64,000 nucleotides of DNA from Poa pratensis (taxonomy: Eukaryota > Streptophyta > Magnoliopsida > Poales > Poaceae): assembly GCA_947311845.1 (NCBI GenBank), contig CAMZMU010000034.1, positions 92,921,015-92,985,014 on the forward strand, in the 5' to 3' direction. The notes under the pieces were generated by a model, which did not search any database, was not told the DNA's origin, and saw nothing but the letters and a program-made list of their open reading frames with translations. Each line of letters opens with the position of its first letter. The first letter of the stretch is position 1. Made by a program: the position numbers and the translations under genes. Shown piece by piece: positions 1-10,122 of the stretch.

Positions 1-1006
1 GGCTCCCTTGGGTCCGCCGGGCAGAACTACGAGTCCTCACACTTAGTTTCTGAGGATTTGAGTGTCGATGGAAAGTGTCGTAGCGGCAGGGTCCTATACT
101 AGCATGAGCAAAGGACAGGCTATGGCCGGGAACTCAACTTCGCATACCTCTGGTATGGCGAGACGTGGCTGACACGATGAGTGACCGGATGGGTGTGGGA
201 AAAGCGTACTACCTCTGCAGAGGGTAAAACTATTCGAATAGCCGAGTCCTCGGATATGGACAGTTGGAAGGCTGTCCTAAGACCATGTGCAAGTTTTGAG
301 AAAGGTGTTGAGTTTTGGAAGGAAGTTGGCTGGAAAGGGTATTTCGTACCTGTACCAATGAGTTGGTTCGAGGTAGCGACGGGCTTGGAATCAGGGCAAG
401 AAGTTGTTTTTCGAGGAAAAAGTTTTAAAAGAGATTTCTTACCCTTTTAAAAGAAGGTGTATTTTCGGGAAAAGATTTAAAAAGACTTCTTACCTTTTTA
501 ACCAAGATAGTGAGAAAACTACTTTCCAAAATGTCTTGTCTTCAACAGGATTTAAAAATCTATCCTTCTCCTTTTAAATTATGATTTAGTGTGGTTTTTC
601 CTAAAAATAAAAGTCTTTGAAAATGAAAAACTAGTGCATGTTCCGTTGGGGTAGTTTGCGAGTACAATCAAATGTACTCATATTGGTTTCGTCCCTGGCT
701 ATTGTCTTAGCCAGATTCCAGAGAAGGGCAGTTCGACGAGGAGTTCACTGACGTCTTTGCGAACTAGGGCGCTTCCCAGTCAGCTGCCTGTAGGGTAAAG
801 GCGAATGACTTGGGCTCCACGTTGTTTGGTGATTTCCGCTGCAAGTACCTGTTGAAGCTGATCACTTCAATCACGTAAGTATATTTATTCGGTATTTAAG
901 GGTGTTCTGTGATACCAACTCAAGTTATGTGCAACAGCACACTGATCATGGGACTGTTGCAGGAAACATAACGAGTATCTCGGATAATTAATCCGGGGTC
1001 CTCACA
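1..1006. mobile_element. Right end of an LTR (unclassified LTR retrotransposon), inserted in the copia-A LTR
   Basis: This stretch has no conserved coding region and ends in CA at 1006. The next bases (1007-1059) are the terminal part of the copia-A LTR seen intact at 11253-11305. In the intact copy the sequence to the left of CTAGT is unrelated, so this block is most simply the end of another LTR that inserted at CTAGT (1007-1011 would be one target-site copy). The left end and partner LTR lie outside the window, so superfamily and orientation are open. The 89-codon ORF at 181-450 resembles nothing I recognise and is treated as chance. Confidence 0.55.
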
Positions 1007-1059
1007 CTAGTGTTGTTGCCTAACACACAAAACCTAAGGGATTAGTAAATGTTCTTTCA
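1007..1059 (-). repeat. Remnant of copia-A 3' LTR
   Basis: These 53 bases match the last 53 bases (plus-strand sense) of the intact LTR, 11253-11305, ending in CTTTCA. It sits directly beside the polypurine tract, as a 3' LTR should. The rest of this LTR is displaced by the LTR-like sequence at 1-1006. Confidence 0.85.
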
Positions 1060-1060
1060 A

Positions 1061-1076
1061 TCTCCCCCTTTTTGGT
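1061..1076 (-). other. Polypurine tract of copia-A
   Basis: On the minus strand this reads as an A/G-rich run (AAAAAGGGGGAGAT) immediately before the 3' LTR remnant, the position where second-strand synthesis is primed in LTR elements. Very similar purine runs occur on the same strand at about 1146-1158 and 1554-1567. Confidence 0.8.
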
Positions 1077-1614
1077 GTTAGATGACAACACTAGGATTTG
1101 CAATAAAATTCCACAACTAGATCATGTTTTTCAACAAAGAATGGAAAGAACTCCCCCTAAATGTGTGCATATAATTAGTTTGCCTTGAAATGCAAATACA
1201 CACATATAGGGAGGAACAATTTCCAACACATGATATAGATCACAATAAATGTGCAACAAGAGACAAATCATACACTAGGTTGAGACTTGAGATGAAGATC
1301 ATACCTTGTGCATATAGATGAAAGATAGTAATCCATAGAGATCGCACAATAATGTAGTCTCAACCATACATAATTAGCAAACCATATGTCTCTCGCATAA
1401 CACATAAACATCACAACCACATAGTTCAACACTCTCAAATAGCAAATAAGTTCGACAACGAGATAAAAAGGACACAAGCGCAATAAGAAAGATAAACGCA
1501 TATGCTTGTGCCCAAACCCATGCAAATCCCACGGAGAACCTACTAGAACTACTTCTCCCCCTTTGGCATCGAAACGCCAAAAAGGGAAAAGAGCGATGCT
1601 ACGTCCCATAGAGA
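1077..1614 (-). other. Non-coding 3' region of copia-A
   Basis: AT-rich sequence between the end of the extra ORF and the PPT. I see no conserved coding frame. It contains two PPT-like runs on the minus strand (near 1146-1158 and 1554-1567), the second just after the end of the extra ORF. Confidence 0.6.
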
Positions 1615-3470
1615 TCACTCCTCAGCATCATTGTCCTCATCCTCATCATCATTGTCCTCAGAAGCGCTGTCTTCCCCAGATTCATCTTCCTCGTCACAAG
1701 CACGAGCATAAGCAGAAGAGGACTCGAGAAGATGCTTCTCCATTTGAACCCATGGAGTCCGAGCTCCGGCATTCCATTGTGCATAAGAGAGAGGGTCGGA
1801 CACGGGAGGGTCATCTGGCAAGCTAGGGAGTCTCTTGAGAATTTCCTGCCTCTCACAATAAGCATCATATTGACCATGGCGGAGATCAGCATTCATGCAC
1901 AGCACATACTTCTGAAACCAGTTCATCTTTTTCGCGACAGGGGGTGCAACAAAAGCGGGGGCTGCGGGACGGGACCGACCACTCTTGCGAGCATCCCTCA
2001 GTATCTCATCAGCAGCAGGAACAGTGGGGCAGCAGGACGCTTGGCATATTTCTTGACATAGACCTTCTTGTAGATGTGGTCTTCACAATCATCATCACTG
2101 AGGTCAAGTTCCAAGGTCTTCTGGATGAGTTTCATTATGTATGGAGCATACGGGATGGAATAACGACCTAGCATAGCATCATACATCTCATGATAGATGT
2201 AGTCCATGACATCCACCTGGAAGTTCTTGTTTGGCTCTTCATTTTGATCAATTTCATGAGCAAGGCACAATAAGTTGACAAGAGCAGAACGGATGGCATC
2301 ATTGTTTCCTCCACTTGGCGCAATGTTGTGCCTGAAGATGGTGACTAGTTGGTCATAGAGAGGAAGCAGCCCAGTTTTGAACCCAATAATGCCATCACTG
2401 TCATAGAGAGGTGCCAATGCGTTCTTGTTGGGCTCCTCAGCAGTGTGGAGACGAATGCCGGCAGGAGTGCGTCCCTTGTAAGTGTATCCAAGAGCAGTAG
2501 CAAAGTCATAAAAGGTGGCTGTACACTGAGTAGACCCGGACATCCACTTGAGGGTCTTCGAGGAATCGGCCTTCATCACAAGGGTTGCAAAGAACTGCTG
2601 AACAAGAGCCACACTGTAGTCACACTTAAGCTCCATGAGGCGAACCAGTCCCAGTTTTTCAATCACGTTTGCAGCTTGATCATAGGCAGGCTTGGACTGA
2701 AGAGCAGAAAGCTTGATAGGCTGCATAGGGCGAATAGGGTGTGACATGGTGAGGTAAACATCCCTATGGATGAAGAGTTGCTCCATGCACCAAAAACTGT
2801 TATCTTCGATCTCTTCATCTCTTGGAGTGAGGTACCAATCCCCTTGTCGAATTTTGATATAGTCAGCACGGGGCATAGTCTTGTAGTTGGGCCTTTGAGC
2901 TTTGCCCTTTCTATTGCTCGAGGCGGAGGCTTTGGGGACTGCTTTTGCTGCAGCGTCTTCCTTCATCTTGCGCACTGCCTCGCTCTTACGCTGCCTTAAA
3001 GCGGTCTCGTCAACAAGCTTGCCCGAGACGGGGTCTTTGCGAAAGTACCGAGGACGAGGTCTTTTGGGGTCGGGAGCCGAGCTACCTGTGAACAAAAGCA
3101 ATAGGAGGGTAGCATGGAGATAAGCACACACACAAGCCTCAGAAAAAAATACTACACACATTAGAGAAGCAACCCAAAATTGATGCAACTTAGTCCTATG
3201 AAAAAGAAGCAAAACTGTGCAGAAAAGTTCAGACCGGAATATCCGGCCTGGAAGCACCGGAAAATCCGGCCTGACCAAAACTGCACAGGAGAGCTTCAAT
3301 CTGAGGTCTAAAAGTAGATCGACGCTACGGGTTGCTAAGCTAAGGTATCTAGTAAGCAGGGAATACCAAGGGGAACCAACTACTCCAAGATTTCAAGCAA
3401 AAATAACTCCACATTGCATCCTAGGGCAAGGCACCCAAGATTCAAGAAAAAAGGAGTTACCCGCATCCAT
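1615..3470 (-). pseudogene. Extra ORF of copia-A downstream of pol, apparently spliced (plant transposon-protein type)
   Basis: The main open frame runs 3085 to about 1998 (about 360 codons), with a basic, proline/arginine-rich start, a globular middle and a DDD/E acidic patch. After a frameshift near 1930-2030 it continues in another frame to 1615, ending in a long Asp/Glu-rich tail. It resembles the 'putative plant transposon protein' ORFs found beside retrotransposons; function unknown. The frame has no good start at its left flank. However, the minus strand shows an acceptor CAG at 3088-3086 and, upstream, ATGGATGCGG at 3470-3461 followed by donor GTAACT. Joining them keeps the frame and gives an N terminus of M-D-A-G, with a 375-bp intron (3086-3460). 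The longer unspliced reading that begins at 3299 runs through the intron and is less likely. Confidence 0.6.
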
Positions 3471-3730
3471 GAGCGGAACTTCTTGGAGGAGAAGGAGCCC
3501 GGGGCGATGGAGCACCAGATCCGGCCGGCGGCCAGCGAATCCGGCGGTGGAACTTGCCCGGGAGGGCACGGGGACGGCAGGCGGCGACGGAGGGGAGAGA
3601 GAGGCTCGGGGGTGGAAGAAGGGTTCGAATGAGCCCTTCACCCCGATATCTCCCTAATAAAAAAAGTCAAACCGCCAGGACCGGATATTCCGGTCAGAAC
3701 TTAGACCGGATAATCCGGCCCACTGAATTT
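3471..3730 (-). promoter_or_regulatory. GC-rich leader and possible internal promoter of the extra ORF
   Basis: Upstream (minus strand) of the proposed ATG at 3470 lies a C/G-rich stretch resembling a grass 5'UTR, unlike the AT-rich DNA around it. It is preceded by two palindromes of the same type as in the copia-A LTR (GGATATTCCGG-like, 3680-3697 and 3704-3722). Two further diverged copies lie in the proposed intron at 3231-3275. No convincing TATA box was found. Inference: a separate promoter or a spliced subgenomic leader. Confidence 0.4.
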
Positions 3731-4292
3731 CTGTGAAAACACAGAAAATTCAGGCCTGCTGAGCCCTTACGTTCCAAATACAACAACAAGACTTGTTGCA
3801 AGATAGAAAGGTTCTTTGATAAGATAGGCTTGGGATTTAGAGAGCCAAACTGAAAATGGTACTTCACACTCATTCTTGCAAGAATCAAATAAGGAAATGC
3901 CAAGTTGAGTGTGTTTTCCATGAAACCGACAAAAAGGCAAAAACTCCAAATGATTTGCAAATAAGACCTAAATAAGAACCAACTCTTCAAAAGAAGAGGG
4001 CGGTGGCCTAGGCCACCATGTATGAGTTTGTGGTGTGACACCGCGAAGATGTATCTTGGGTTCACGGCCACTACTCGTCATTTAAGCTCACAATTCATGA
4101 AATGAAAATATAGAGACAAAATGATTTCTTACTATCGGCATAATGGGGGGAGGGATAGTCCAATGGATTAGGACCGCACTCCCCCTATGTCCATGCCTAC
4201 ATCCAAACCAAATTACTATTGTCTAATATGGGTAGGTATGCAAGAAGTCCACTAAGTCCAATTGCTTATGTCCACCACATTTAGTTCTCCTC
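3731..4292 (-). other. Spacer between RNase H and extra ORF of copia-A
   Basis: No conserved coding frame is visible. The stretch is AT-rich with a short purine run on the minus strand around 4177-4190. Confidence 0.5.
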
Positions 4293-5749
4293 TCAACTCC
4301 TTGAATCTTGCTTCACCAAGAGGCTTTGTGAACATATCGGCGAGTTGATGCTTGGTGTTGACATACTTGATTGTAATATCACCCTTCTCAACATGATCTC
4401 GTATAAAATGATACGGATCTCAATATGCTTGGTCTTCCCATGAAGTACCGGATTGTGAGCAATTTTGATGGCACTTTCATTGTCACATAAAAGAGGCACT
4501 TTGTCACAAATGACACCATAATCCTTTAAAGTTTGCCTCATCCATAATAATTGTGCACAACAACTTCCGGCGGCAATGTATTCGGCTTCGGTGGAGGACG
4601 AGGCCACACAATTTTGCTTCTTGGAAGACCAACTCACAAGAGACCTACCAAGGAATTGGCAAGTACCCGAAGTTGATTTTCTATCCATTTTGCAACCCGC
4701 CCAATCCGCATCCGAATAACCTACAAGATCAAAGCTTGTCCCATGGGGGTACCAAAGACCATAGTTAGGAGTATCTATCAAGTATCTTAGAATCCTTTTA
4801 ACCGCGGTTTCATGACTTTCCTTAGGACTTGATTGGAATCTTGCACACATACCCACACTAAACATAATATCCGGTCTAGATGCACAAAGGTAAAGTAAAG
4901 ATCCAATCATAGAACGATAAAGCTTGGGATCAACTTCCTTACCCCGGATCTAAGTGTAGATCCGCCTTGGAGTCCATGGGAAACTTATATGGCTTGGCAT
5001 TGTTCATATCAAATTTCTTGAGCATGTCTTGAATATACTTGGCTTGACATAAGAATGTTCCTTCTCTCCATTGGTGGATTTCAAAGCCAAGAAAATACTT
5101 CAATTCTCCCATCATGGACATCTCAAATTCCTTGGTCATTAGCTTAGAGAATTGATCACTAAATTCATGATTAGTAGAACCAAAGATAATATCATCAACA
5201 TATATTTGGCATACGAAAAACTCTCCATTTATCCTTTTTGTAAAAAGGGTGGGATCGATTACCCCAATTTCAAAACCACGGTCTACTAAGAACTCCTTGA
5301 GATGATCATACCAAGCACGTGGGCTTGCTTGAGCCCATAAAGAGCCTTATGTAGTAAGTAGACATGGTTAGGAAATTTAGGGTCTTCAAAACCCGGTGGT
5401 TGTTTAACATACACTAATCATTTAGTGGACCATTTAGAAAGCACTTTTAACATCCATTTGATATAAGAATATTATGAGTAGATGCATAGCAATTAATAAC
5501 GAATAGATTCAAGTCTAGCAACGGGGGCATAGTTTCACCGTAGTCGACTCCTTCGATTTGGGTGTAGCCTTGTGCAACCAATCTTGCTTTGTTGCGAATG
5601 ACTTGACCATGTGAGTCTTGCTTGTTCTTGAATATCCACTTGGTTCCAATGACATTATGTGATGTGTCTTTGGGTCTTTCAACTAATGACCATACTTTGT
5701 TGCGCTCGAAATTGTTCAATTCTTCATGCATGGCCGCAACCCAATCCAT
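4293..5749 (-). pseudogene. pol: Copia-A reverse transcriptase and RNase H
   Basis: The RT begins at 5749 with the copia-type start of the domain (W..A...E......N.VW.LV.RP) and continues through frame breaks to the conserved YVDD block near 5190-5225 and the YFLGFEI segment (5139-4939). RNase H follows at 4910-4293, with the ADWAGC...RKSTSG and SSTEAEY blocks that hold acidic catalytic residues. At least three frame changes or stops split the domain, so this copy cannot make a working enzyme. Order and motifs are those of Ty1-copia. Confidence 0.85.
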
Positions 5750-7240
5750 GTCTTCAAGAGCATCATATACCTTAGAGGTTCTAAGCTAGACAAACAAGAG
5801 ACATGACCACAAAAGTTAGATAATTGATTACGTGTGGACACACCCTTATTAATACTCCCAAGGATATTCTCTTTGAAGTGTTGTAGATGATCCAATGTTG
5901 ATGCACGCCGAATGACTCGGCGTTCTATAGCTTGACCAATTGTTTCACCAACACGAACATCTTCATCATTTCCTTCTTCTTGTTCATGGTCAACCCGAAG
6001 CGGAGTTCTTGGAGATGGGGGTTCATCATGTTCTTGTTCTCCACTAGAGTTGGGTGGGTCTTGACCATTATCTTGCTCATGTGGATGAATATCTTGATCT
6101 TGTTCTTGTATAGCTTGTTGATCAATTGTTGAGGTGGATGGTTCAACATGAGTAGAACTTGTTCCTTCTTCTTGAGTGTCAATAATAGGTTCTTCAATAG
6201 GAATAAGTTCCCCTATGCCCATAGTCTTATGGCTTGAGATGGAGGTACATCACCTACATCATCATGATCAATATGCTCCGCTTGGGAGCCATTATCCTCG
6301 ACAAACTCCACATTCATAGATTCTTCAACACATCCGGTGGATATGTTGTAGACCCTATAAGTATGGGAGTTTGCGGCATATCCAACAAGAATACCATCAA
6401 AAGTTCTAGATGCAAATTTAGCAATTGGGCAACCTTTAATGTAAACATGGCATTTGCATCCAAATACGCGAAAGTAAGAGACATTTGGCTTTTTACCGGT
6501 AAGGAGTTCATATGGTGTCTTTTTCATGAGAGGACGAAAGAAGAGCCGGTTTGAGTAGTGGCAAGCGGTGTTGATGGCTTCGGCCCAAAAGTTGTATGGG
6601 GAATGAAATTCGGCCAACATAGTTCTTGCCATATCAATAAGAGTGCGGTTCTTCCTTTCGGCGACACCATTTTGTTGGGGAGTATAAGCAGCGGAATATT
6701 GGTGTTGAATGCCCTCCCCACTTAGGAAATCATCCATAGTGTAATTCTTGAACTCCGTACCATTGTCACTTCTTATTGCCAAAATCTTGGAGTCATATTG
6801 GCGTTGAACCAAGGTTGCAAAGTCAATGAATATCTTTTGAGTTTCACTCTTCCTCTTGATGTAGAAGTCCAACAATATCTTGTATAATCATCCACAATCA
6901 CCAAACAATATTTCTTGCCACCAAGACTCTCATATGTGGGAGGCCCAAAGAGATCCATATGAAGGAGCTCCAAAGGCTTCTTAGTGGAGATAATGCTCTT
7001 CTTGGGGTGATTCTTTTCATGCATCTTTCCGGCTATGCAAGCACTACAAGGACGATCTTTGGAAAAATTAACATCGGTTAGTCCTACCACGTGTCCACCC
7101 TTCACAAGAGTTTGCAAATTTCTCATACCGACATGGCCTAGCCGGCGATGCCAAAGCCAACCCTTGTCGGATTTAGCCATTAGACACGTGGCAATTTGAG
7201 TGGTCTCTTTCGAGAAATCGACCACATACAAACCGTTCAC
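5716..7240 (-). pseudogene. pol: Copia-A integrase with linker to RT
   Basis: 7240-6773 holds the GAG-pre-integrase segment (WHRRLGHVG...) and the zinc-binding HHCC-type region (C-SAC), then the start of the DDE core (DLFGP, IVDDYTRY). 6875-6213 continues the core in another frame, with the SDNGTEF block (second Asp) and the QNGVAERKNRTL block (Glu). 6222-5716 is a low-complexity, acidic Gln/Asp/Glu-rich linker between integrase and RT. One frameshift near 6870 interrupts the core. Confidence 0.85.
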
Positions 7241-7257
7241 ACGAAATCCAACAAAGG

Positions 7258-7560
7258 CTACTTTAAGAGATTGAGTGAAGAGATGGTCACGTGGTGTTTA
7301 TTAAAGATAACGGTGTAACCGACATTGCATAATTGACCAACGGAAAGTAAATTATATGAAAGGGATTCAACAAGAAGGACCTTCTCAATGGATAACTCCG
7401 GAGTGATCACTACCTTGCCATATCCCAATACCTTAAGTCTTGCATCGTTCCCGACGGTGACATGAGAGAATGTGAGTAATTGTTTCAATAGACCCTTCAC
7501 TAATTCTTTGCTTCCGGTCATGTGAGATGAACACCCACTATCAATGAGCCATGAAGATCC
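7258..7560 (-). pseudogene. pol: Copia-A aspartic protease
   Basis: On the minus strand near 7560-7500 the sequence encodes W-L-I-D-S-G-C-S-S-H-M-T-G, the active-site signature of Ty1-copia proteases. The LLSVGQL block follows, usual before the integrase segment. A stop or frame change separates it from the gag-like frame to its right. Confidence 0.85.
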
Positions 7561-7585
7561 ACCGGAAGAAAAGTCCTACAAGAAA

Positions 7586-9099
7586 TCAAGTCTTTGTTTT
7601 AGGTACCCATTGTGGAATGGGTCCTCTTTTGTTAGTCACAAGGGTCTTTGGAACCCAAATAGCATAGTGATAATCATCTCCATATGAAGTGCCAACATAT
7701 TTAGCAAAAACACAACCATTTCTAGATTTCATAAGAACATATGAAGGGTTGTATTTTCCCGCAAAGTCATTGTGAGTGGCATTGCCCCTTGTGGCATCAC
7801 TACTCGCAATGGTAGTCTCCTTTGCTTGTGCGGGCTTGGCCTTCTTCTTGTTCTTGTTCTTCTTTTTCTTCTTGGCAACATAACCAAGGCCCTCTTTCCC
7901 TATGTGTGGCTTTTGCGCTTGCAAGAGCTCATAAAGAGGTTTCTCACCTTGAGGGCTAGAGGCCTTGGCAAGCTCATCCTTCAACCTAGCATTTTCCTCA
8001 ATGACATTTGCATGATCACAAGAAGAAGTAGAGGAGCTAGGTGGTGCATCAATTTTAGTAGATTGTATTTGAAGTTGTTCAAAAGACTTGGTGAGAGTAG
8101 AGTGTTCACTCTCCAAGGCCTTGTGAGCCTTAGTGAGCTTCTCTAGCTCATCGGTTAGTCTATTATGACCAACACCAAATACGATCTTTTGTTTCTCTAA
8201 AACTTTGTATTTAGCAATAGCATGGTCACGTTCTTTAATGATTTTAGAAAGAGTTTCATTTTGAGATTCATCAAAATTCTCAAGCTTCTCTTCAAGAGAA
8301 ACTCGAAGCTCATGCTCTTCCTCAATAGCCATGGTGAGGGAAGCGATCTCATTAGCATTTTCTCTTTCAAGTCTCCCCTTTTCTTCAAGGAGATCTTGTG
8401 CCATGCCATATTGATTCATGAGAATCTCAAGCCGAATCTTGCATTCACCTTGCAAGTTAGTCATCAAGAAATCCAAAGCAACATTTTCTTCCTTAACTCT
8501 AAGACTCATAAGTTCATGTATTTCATTCATAGTCTTAGAAGGAGGGAAGATGATACCTCGGAGAGTTTGGCCATGAGACACGTAGCGGATTTGGTGGTGA
8601 CATTATCATTGGGGGATTCAAAGAGAGAAGGGGTTGTCGATGAAGCAATGGCTAAAGCGGCCACTCCACTTGTGGTTGTTTCTTCTTCATCACTCTCCTC
8701 CCCGGACATATATTCTTCTCTTGCCACCAACACCTTGGTAGGTGGCTTCTTGTTGGAGATGAACTTCTTGAAGTAGGGCTTCATGGGAGAAGACCTTGAA
8801 GCTTCCTTGAGAATGAGTCTTCCTCCATGTTCTTCACGGTTCTCATAAGGGCATTGGGCAACATAGTGAAATTTATCTTGACAATTGAAGCAAGTCTTCA
8901 TTTTTGGGTTGCCCTCCTTGTAACCAATTGATTTGTACTTTTGATCCACATGAGCTTTAGCTTTAGATGGATTCTTCCAAAAGGTCTTTGCCGCTAGAGC
9001 CACATAATCTCTATGAGCACTCATGAGTTCCTCGGGTGCCAAGTAACTTCCTTCTTCATGATCTTGGTCTTCATCTTGTTCCACCACCTTGGCCTTCAA
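7586..9099 (-). pseudogene. gag: Copia-A gag C-terminal part: zinc knuckle and coiled coil
   Basis: 9099-8527 includes a CCHC-type zinc knuckle (CFNCQDKFHYVAQCP) for nucleic-acid binding. The next frame (8581-7586, about 330 codons) is a long Glu/Lys/Leu-rich coiled coil with a lysine-rich patch (K/N repeats near 7850-7875) and a tail approaching the protease. A frameshift near 8570 separates the two frames. A long coiled-coil gag extension is a feature of the SIRE/Maximus lineage. Confidence 0.8.
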
Positions 9100-10070
9100 A
9101 GCAAGTGAGGAACTCGGGCCATTCCAAGAGCACGGGCACGAGAGTCTCTAGCAATTTGGGCTTGGACCTTGTAAGATTGCATCTCTTGCATGACTTCATT
9201 TGAGGTCAAGGTGTCATAGTTGTGCTTTCCTTGGAGACTCTTCAAGTCGGCCTCTTCAAACGGCATGAGGGCATTCACATACTTCCTCTTGATGTAAGTA
9301 TCATCCACATGTTTAGCACCAAGGTCTCTATATGCGGAAGCAAGAGCCTTGAGCCTTTGATACATCTCCTCATGAGTTTCATCATCTTTCTTGTAGAAGC
9401 CTTCAATTTGATTGCTCATGGCTTCATATCTATTTCTCCTCATGCTATCATTTCCAACGAACACCTCCGTGAGGGATGCCCATGCTTCCTTAGCGGTGGT
9501 GCAATCTTCGATGTGATGAATGTTCTTCTCACCCACCGCAACACGGATCACATCAAGAGCGGTGGCATTTAGTTGAGCTTCAACTTCTTCTCGCCTTGTC
9601 AAATCATTTTCATCCACCGCCTTGTATCCATCTACAATGATCTTCCAAAGACCTATGCAACCACTTTTCAAGTGAGATTTCATAGAAGATTGCCAATGAG
9701 TAAAAGAGGATGCATTAAGACTAGGTGGTGCTCCTCTTAAGTGAATAGGAGGATGAGGGATAGGTAGGTCGGGAGAGTATGCAAAAGGAACTCTAGCATG
9801 TTCTCCTTTCCCATTAGGTGTTTTAGATGGGGATTCATTTTTATTTTGGTCCACCCCCGGATCCCCTTTATCCTCGTTCTCCTTTAACTCCACTTGAGGA
9901 ATCTCCAGAGAAGGAGGTGATGCGGTTACCTTTGCTTCCGTGAGTTTTGCCATCATTTCACGCAACTCATCCATTTTGGTTTCCATAGAGGTCTTCAAGT
10001 TAGTGAAGTCCTCCATGGAAACCGAAGTGGCCGGAAGAGCAAGAGGGTTCCCATCGGCATCGAAGGCCAT
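9096..10070 (-). pseudogene. gag: Copia-A gag N-terminal part
   Basis: An open frame of 324 codons beginning MAFDADGNP just inside the PBS. It has an N-terminal coiled coil (residues about 20-50), a charged spacer, then a UBN2-type copia gag fold (about 120-310: W...M..HL.......W, EAWASL..VF, Y..LKAL). It ends where a -1 frameshift near 9115 joins it to the zinc-knuckle frame. Start chosen because it is the first ATG after the PBS. Confidence 0.85.
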
Positions 10071-10108
10071 ATTTCTCTTAGGCGGTTAAGCCCGAATAAA
10101 GAGCCGAG

Positions 10109-10120
10109 GCTCTGATACCA
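10109..10120 (-). other. Primer binding site of copia-A
   Basis: The minus strand reads TGGTATCAGAGC, complementary to the 3' end of plant initiator methionine tRNA, two bases from the LTR edge. It fixes the element's orientation. Confidence 0.92.
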
Positions 10121-10122
10121 AT

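Noticed and set aside
181..450. 89-codon plus-strand ORF in the left LTR
   Set aside because: No domain, no start context, inside LTR sequence.
1506..1826. Plus-strand ORFs over the copia-A extra ORF
   Set aside because: They are antisense shadows of the acidic tail and flanks of the minus-strand ORF; His/Pro-rich composition is the complement of Asp/Glu codons.
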